From: Dallia pectoralis | Taxonomy: Eukaryota > Chordata > Actinopteri > Esociformes > Umbridae | Direction of reading: 5' to 3' | NCBI GenBank assembly: GCA_029465975.1 | Contig: CM055745.1 | Coordinates: 7,708,252-7,772,251, forward strand | Length of the DNA: 64,000 nt | In this document: one piece after another, positions 58,116 through 64,000 of the stretch | Position numbering within the stretch: the stretch's first letter is position 1 | Layout: every line of letters begins with the position of its first letter | Translations under genes and position numbers: made by a program | The notes under the pieces: model-generated | What the model saw: the letters and a program-made list of their open reading frames with translations, nothing else | Database searches by the model: none | Told to the model about the DNA's origin: nothing

Positions 58116-59820
58116 GTAAGGTTTTCACGCACAATATGATTCGATTATGATGAGAAAGGATGGCTCAGTAACCATTTGCAAACAAATCGAGTGCAGAAAT
58201 CCTTTACCACCAATAACCATGCAATAATCCAATCAATAATGTGAAAAATAAAGCCGGAAGAACAGTAGCTAGCAGCAAGGTTGTTAGAAATTCTGGGCTA
58301 CATTAAAGAGCTCTGAAAGCAACACAAACTTCAACTCCAAAATAATTTATTAGACTGTTTTATTAGACTGTCAGAAAATACTTTGACAAGATCATCTCCA
58401 CGTGCTGATTGTTACCTACTATGACAGAACAGGCATCCAGGAGACTGAATGGCCAACGGCTGTTATGGTCGGTAATAACCGGTGGTTTGGCTGAGTCGGC
58501 TCGTTGTTACCCAGGTCCTCTTGTTCACACACTGTGCGTAGTGAAGGTTTCCTCACTGTGCTGAAAACAGCTCACCCTTCACCTCACTGCAATGTGAGGT
58601 TTCTCTCTCTCTACCTCTCCTTCGACTCTGGTTGTCCCAGGCCAGCCTAGCTATGTCTATATTTGAGGCATTGAGGCTACATCTAAAACAAAAGCGAAAT
58701 TATGGGTCTGGCTTAGCTCTTGGAGAGCTCGGTGACCCCGCCATGTGGTTTCCTCAGGCCAGACCAGAGAGAGGTGAGGGAGGGAGAGGAATTTGCACAA
58801 ATCTGACCGTGTATTTGAAGAAACCCTAACCGCAGCTAATTTGAATGTGTCATTAGCAGGAGGGGCTGGCGAACAACATTGAAAAAACCACATATTCTTG
58901 AAGACACCAGTTGTTTTCCCTGGGTTGTTGAGATTCAAGGGGGAGGAGGACGAGGCTGACGGCCTAAGGGGCAAGCACTGCACTTATCACCTCATCAATC
59001 AGAAATGTTCCCTTTTCCCATCCAAGGCACAAAACTATTGTCATCTATCCCTCAGTGTCGGAGGCCACATAAACTTTCAGTCCGGATGTTTTGACTTGAG
59101 GCCAATCAAACCGCAATTTTTATATTTGTGTAAAAGCATATAATAAGTCAGCTTCTGATATTCTGGTCAATGTCACCCTGATGAAATTAGTTACTTTATT
59201 TTACAACGATGTTGCCCACCAATCACTGATGACACATGCATACTAGATTAATTTACAGTATGCTTCATGCATGAAATTATATCCTTCCCATTGGCCTAAA
59301 TACAGAGAGACGGAGAACAGGGGAAGCAGAGGCACACAGAGAAATAAACAAAGAAAGACATGGATATGACAAAAAAGGTGGACAACTTCAAAGTAAAACA
59401 ATCATCGAGGAGATCTCAGCAGTCTCTCCTTGTGTCTCCTGAGCGTTTCCTTTTCGCTGGGTTTCCGTCCTTCCGTGTGGTCTCCTTTATTTTAGACCTG
59501 TGTGGTGACCGCTGTACAATTAAGTCACACATGTATCACTACCGTGGCTGAGTGTTTATGTCTCGAATAGCACCTTACAGCCTGCATGGTGCAAAACCCG
59601 GATTCTCTCACGTATTCTCTTCCCCAAGCTGTGGCACATCACCCAGCCCTGTCTTATGCCCATTGTATGACGCAGTATAAAACAACACAATTATAACTCC
59701 AAATAAGACACTCATGTTTATGGACATTTTTAAATTAATTAGATCCTTTGAGGCGAAGACCTCCACAGCGAAAGGAGACGTCCAGACTTTTTTCACAATA
59801 CAGCCCTGAGCAGATGTGCA
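58116..59820. other. No recognised feature
   Basis: Unique-looking sequence. Opposed open frames at 58632-58983 overlap each other and show no domain. Confidence 0.5.
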
Positions 59821-59963
59821 GGGGTTCTCATCATGTCTAGTTTGATCCAGTGAGAACACAGGGTTTCTCATCATGTCTAGTTTGATCCAGTGAGAACACA
59901 GGGTTTCTCATCATGTCTAGTTTGATCCAGTGAGAACACAGGGTTTCTCATCATGTCTAGTTT
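59821..59963. repeat. 40-bp minisatellite, left part
   Basis: About 3.5 copies of a 40-bp unit with GTTTGATCCAGTGAGAACAC and AGGGTTTCTCATCATGTCTA. It is interrupted by a solo LTR and continues at 60428. Confidence 0.95.
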
Positions 59964-60427
59964 TGTCACGCCGGCTCTGTCTCGTAGCCGGCGAGGTGTG
60001 TGAATGCAGAAAAGGAGGCAGGCCCAGGATCCGTAGCGTTGATGAGTTTTTAATGAACACTCTCGTGACAACGCCACTTGTTAAGTACTCACTAGTACCG
60101 TAACCGAAACAAAACCAGCGACACAGCGCTTAAAGGTAAAGACCCGACAACAAGGGCTCAATATGAACATAGACACACAAATGTCTCTAATATAACGCCG
60201 GGAGGCGTGTACACACGTACAACAGTCAACAATACCACACGAGGACATGACCCCACAGAGGAAGCCTATATAGGAGACTAATGGGGAATGAACACCAGGT
60301 GTGTGCAATAGACAGGACTAGACAAAGTGACAAATGAGGGGGCGGCGGCCGCTAATACGTCGGCGACGACGAACGACGAAACCCGCCACCAGAGGGCAGG
60401 GGAGCTGCGCTAGAGGGATTCCTCACA
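59964..60427 (-). mobile_element. Solo LTR (Gypsy-type), 464 bp, with 5-bp target duplication
   Basis: The plus strand starts TGTCACGCCGGCTCTG and ends GGGATTCCTCACA, so both strands show the TG...CA ends of an LTR. A perfect 5-bp duplication, AGTTT, flanks it (59959-59963 and 60428-60432). In minus orientation there is a TATATA box at about 60272-60267, followed by an ATTAAAA polyadenylation-like signal at about 60054-60047, the order expected for an LTR promoter and its R/U5 end. The CCTCTGGTGGCGGG text near the 5' end is one I associate with fish Gypsy LTRs. The internal region is gone, which implies LTR-LTR recombination. Confidence 0.88.
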
Positions 60428-60730
60428 AGTTTGATCCAGTGAGAACACAGGGTTTCTCATCATGTCTAGTTTGATCCAGTGAGAACACAGGGTTTCTCAT
60501 CATGTCTAGTTTGATCCAGTGAGAACACAGGGTTTCTCATCATGTCTAGTTTGATCCAGTGAGAACACAGGGTTTCTCATCATGTCTAGTTTGATCCAGT
60601 GAGAACACAGGGTTTCTCATCATGTCTAGTTTGATCCAGTGAGAACACAGGGTTTCTCATCATGTCTAGTTTGATCCAGTGAGAACACAGGGTTTCTCAT
60701 CATGTCTAGTTTGATCCAGTGAGAACACAA
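60428..60730. repeat. 40-bp minisatellite, right part
   Basis: About 7.5 almost identical copies of the same 40-bp unit as 59821-59963, ending at GAGAACACAAGG. Confidence 0.96.
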
Positions 60731-61684
60731 GGCTGATAGTCACCTTTCAGTGCCATATTTGCAGTACATGTTTATTAGTTGTGCTTATAGTATTTATGTA
60801 ACAATTGTGGGGGCCTGTTTTCAATCACAGTTCTAAGCAAATTTCGTCTTATGTTTCGAGTAAACTACACACTGTATTTCGTGAAAATATTTTTTTTTAA
60901 ACATCTAAGACAAAAAAAACACTTAATCCTCTTTCTTGTGCCAAAGCGGTGGGCATTGCTCTGTAAATTCCACAACATGTTATGGTACTTTTCCCTAGAG
61001 CGAAAATATCAAAGGGCAAGACAAGAGTTCTAACATCTAACATCCATGTCTGGGTTGAGGGGAACCAGTGAAAAGCCAGAATTTGTCTGTAATCACATGT
61101 TTAAGCCATTACAAGTACACCATAACAACCCCTCACTGCTCCTGGCCGGTCTAATAGAATAGATCTATCATTGCGTCTCTCAGTGAGTACTGACGGTGGT
61201 CGGGCTGGTTTATAGCTGGGTGACATGGCCACTGGTGTTCTGCTGCAATTGCCTCATCTACCAGCCTCCAGCCGTACGGCACATCCTTGAGACTAAGCTG
61301 TAGAAACCGCCATGGTCGCTTAAAAGCTGGCTAACCAAAAACATTGCTTTCTCCAAATCCACAATGTGCCTTAGACCGGCCCTTCTCAGCCTCTCCTACA
61401 ATTATCAGTGCCACACACAGTCCATTCGAAGAATACAGCCACAGTGCCTAAAACGTCCAAAGGGAGATCCGTTGGTAAACCAGTCATGATTGGCAGTAAT
61501 GCACGATTCAAACTTTAGGTTTGGTTTAAGTCTATTCCATTACTTCTGCTATTAGGTGACCAATCTTACCCGGCTGGGAACAATGTTTGACATGTGAAAA
61601 CATTCTAGGTGTATGAGGGTAACGTTCTGCAGGCTAACCTAAAAAAACAACACAGAGTGACAAGTACATACCTAAATATGAATA
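60731..61684. other. No recognised feature
   Basis: Unique-looking sequence with no supported genes. Confidence 0.5.
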
Positions 61685-62425
61685 ACCCAAACAGTCACCA
61701 TTATAAGGCTGTGTCCCCAGTAAACCTGTGTAAGCACCCAAACAGTCACCATTATAAGGCTGTGTCCCCAGTAAACCTGTGTAAGCACCCAAACAGTTAC
61801 CATTATAAGGCTGTGTCACCAGTAAACCTGTGTCAGCACCAAACAGTTACCAATATAAGGCTGTGTCACCAGTAAACCTGTGTCAGCACCAAACAGTTAC
61901 CAATATAAGGCTGTGTCACCAGTAAACCTGTGTAAGCACCCAAACAGTTACCATTATAAGGCTGTGTCACCAGTAAACCTCTGTAAGTACTAAGTACCTA
62001 AACAGTTACCATTATAAAGCTGTGTCACCAGTAAACCTGTGTAAGCACCCAAACAGTCACCATTATAAAGCTGTGTCACCATTAAACCCTCTGTAAGTAC
62101 TAAGTACCTAAACAGTTACCATTATAAAGCTGTGTCACCAGTAAACCTGTGTAAGCACCAAACAGTTACCATTATAAAGCTGTGTCACCATTAAACCTCT
62201 GTAAGTACTAAGTACCTAAACAGTTACCATTATAAGGCTGTGTCACCATTAAACCCCTGTAAGTACTAAGTACCTAAATAGTTACCATTATAAGGCTATG
62301 CCACCAGTAAACCTGTGTAAGCACCCACACAGGTACCATTATAAGGCTGTGCCACCAGTAACCTCTGTAAGCACCCACACAGTTACCATTATAAGGCTGT
62401 GCCACCAGTAACCTCTGTAAGTACC
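61685..62425. repeat. 51-bp minisatellite with longer variants, about 14 copies
   Basis: The unit includes AACAGTCACCATTATAAGGC, TGTGTCCCCAGTAAACCTGT and GTAAGCACCC. Some units are about 60 bp, with an extra TAAGTACTAAGTACC block. A standard 51-bp spacing is seen, for example, from 61691 to 61742. Copies diverge more than in the other arrays. Confidence 0.94.
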
Positions 62426-63645
62426 AGCATCTCACCATATCGTTGGCAAACAGGCATTGGACGGAACATGTCTGGAGAAATGTCCCATATATGATGCTTT
62501 GTTGTTTTCATTGTAGTGTTGTCCAGTGAAAACCAGCGGTCAAATCCCCAATGCACGCAGAAACATAATAACTCCAGTTTGAAAATCAAATTTAAGAAAT
62601 AGGAAATGGGAAAACCCAAATAAGATACTTATATAGCATGTGAAAGTTTTATGTAAAGAACCAATGGCGGTTCTTACACAAAGAGCTACGTGGACATTTC
62701 TTTTTCAAGTGTACTTCTATTATTTTGTCACACAGTTCAACTGTAGCGTTGAGGCAGTTTGCTACTAGCTAGCCAGCAACGTCTAGCAGCCATCAATTAG
62801 CCTAGCTAATTAGATGAGTGGAGCACAGTGATAACATGACATGGATGTCCAGCTGTTTATGTCAGCCGAGCTGAGACACTGATACTAATCCCAATCCCAA
62901 CTGACGTTAAAAAGCATGAACTGGTTAGCCATAGTTATGTGTATAAACACTTTATTATTGACATTCCAGTTGTTAGGTTGTTACAGATTTGTCACACACT
63001 CAAACAGATACTTTTTGGTCGATGTAAAAATATGTTTTACCGAAACTTTCATTTACTAGTTATACTGTATGAATGAGGAATAAGAAACAAAAGAGCACTC
63101 AAAGTTATTGATGCTTATGCTGTTTCGTAGGTCTGTAGCCCGGGAGAGTTTGGTAGAGATTGAGAGTGGAAAAGCACATGGGGCTGTTTGGTCTTGTACG
63201 TTCAGAAACCCACACGCGTGTGCAGTAAGTCTGCCGTTAATTGTGGCAACATCAGTGGGGCCCATTCTATTCTATTCTTTATTTCCTCCCCACAGACAAA
63301 CAAAAATATTGGGTACAGTAGTTTGCGCAGGCTACATTTTCCACTGGATACCGGCCACAAGACGGAAAAAATGTCATCACACAGGCATCCGAGAAATACC
63401 AGAGAGGCTGAGTTTTTTATTACAAAAATCATCTGTGAGCACAAACAAACGTTAAGCACAAACATGCCTTTTAATTGAAATTGGGCATGTGCAGCCGTTC
63501 GGTCGCCAGGAGGCCAAAGAGTTGGACTGCTGTGGAAAACAAAGTTTGTCAACTCTCCATCTCTGTCGCAGCTACTCACAGACTAAGTATTTGGCTTTAA
63601 ACCACAAGGCCCAAACAGAAATCACCATTGTTGCATTTACAGGAC
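62426..63645. other. No recognised feature
   Basis: Unique-looking sequence. Opposed open frames at 63108-63579 overlap and have no recognisable domain. Confidence 0.5.
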
Positions 63646-64000
63646 AGAATGTAGTTCACCAGTTCGTCATGGACAGACACAGGTTAATGTAGTTCACCAG
63701 TTCATCATGGACAGACACAGGTTAATGTAGTTCACCAGTTCGTCATGGACAGACACAGGTTAATGTAGTTCACCAGTTCGTCATGGACAGACACAGGTTA
63801 ATGTAGTTCACCAGTTCATCATGGACAGACACAGGTTAATGTAGTTCACCAGTTCATCATGGACAGACACAGGTTAATGTAGTTCACCAGTTTGTCATGG
63901 ACAGACACAGGTTATTGTAGTACACCAGTTCATCATGGACAGACACAGGTTAATGTAGTTCACCAGTTCATCATGGACAGACACAGGTTAATGTAGTTCA
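63646..64000. repeat. 38-bp minisatellite running off the window
   Basis: At least nine copies of a 38-bp unit with AATGTAGTTCACCAGTTCGT and CATGGACAGACACAGGTT, almost identical except for TTCGTC, TTCATC and TTTGTC variants. The array continues beyond the end. Confidence 0.95.

Noticed and set aside
58632..58983. Opposed open frames of 65 and 108 codons
   Set aside because: They overlap on opposite strands, with no recognisable domain and no exon signals.

Overview
This is vertebrate, almost certainly teleost fish, DNA. It holds no complete host gene that I can recognise. The mobile-element content points to a salmoniform/esociform (Protacanthopterygii) fish: several Tc1-like families including one resembling the Sleeping Beauty ancestor, an L2 LINE with the typical fish 3' tail, tRNA-derived SINEs (one HpaI-like), ZBED-type hAT elements and a Gypsy-type LTR. 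Those family assignments come from memory of such repeats, not from a database search. There are no bacterial-type operons, CRISPR arrays or phage genes.

Layout. 1-7.3 kb: a decayed Tc1, a probable Gypsy remnant, and a 2540-bp hAT element (4300-6839) inserted with an 8-bp target duplication inside a 43-bp minisatellite. 7.35 kb: one convincing isolated exon (103 bp, good acceptor and donor) of an unidentified plus-strand host gene. 8.8-9.9 kb: a 48-bp minisatellite. 12-15.5 kb: a 59-bp repeat, a 309-bp hAT MITE with an 8-bp target duplication, an L2 RT fragment and a Tc1 N-terminal fragment. 18.7-26 kb: a 12-bp array, two LINE 3' ends, a SINE and three Tc1 remnants. 27.2-31.4 kb: a 4.2-kb array of about 137 copies of a 31-bp unit, open in all three forward frames. 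33.3 kb: a purine-strand array. 35.5-36.6 kb: a 28-bp array. 37.7-39.7 kb: two adjacent hAT derivatives, one with a BED finger, a large foldback and an 8-copy CCAAT-box repeat. 39.7-43.5 kb: AT-rich arrays with a 478-bp tandem duplication. 44-50.4 kb: Tc1 remnants, a LINE RT scrap and microsatellites. 51.8-52.3 kb: a 22-bp array. 53.8-56.7 kb: a Tc1 remnant, a 45-bp array of about 39 copies and a LINE 3' end, where the unit looks like a Tc1/LINE junction. 59.8-60.7 kb: a 40-bp array split by a 464-bp solo LTR with a 5-bp target duplication. 61.7-62.4 kb: a 51-bp array. 63.65 kb to the end: a 38-bp array running off the window.

How the parts relate. The window is best read as an intron or intergenic segment where transposons and minisatellites have shaped each other: transposons landed in arrays, and at least one array seems to have grown from a transposon junction. 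Nearly all long open frames are tandem-repeat artefacts. Nothing here is a convincing new gene system. The most useful observations are the lone exon, the junction-born minisatellite, the two dated insertions into arrays, and the phase-invariant reading frame of the 31-bp array.
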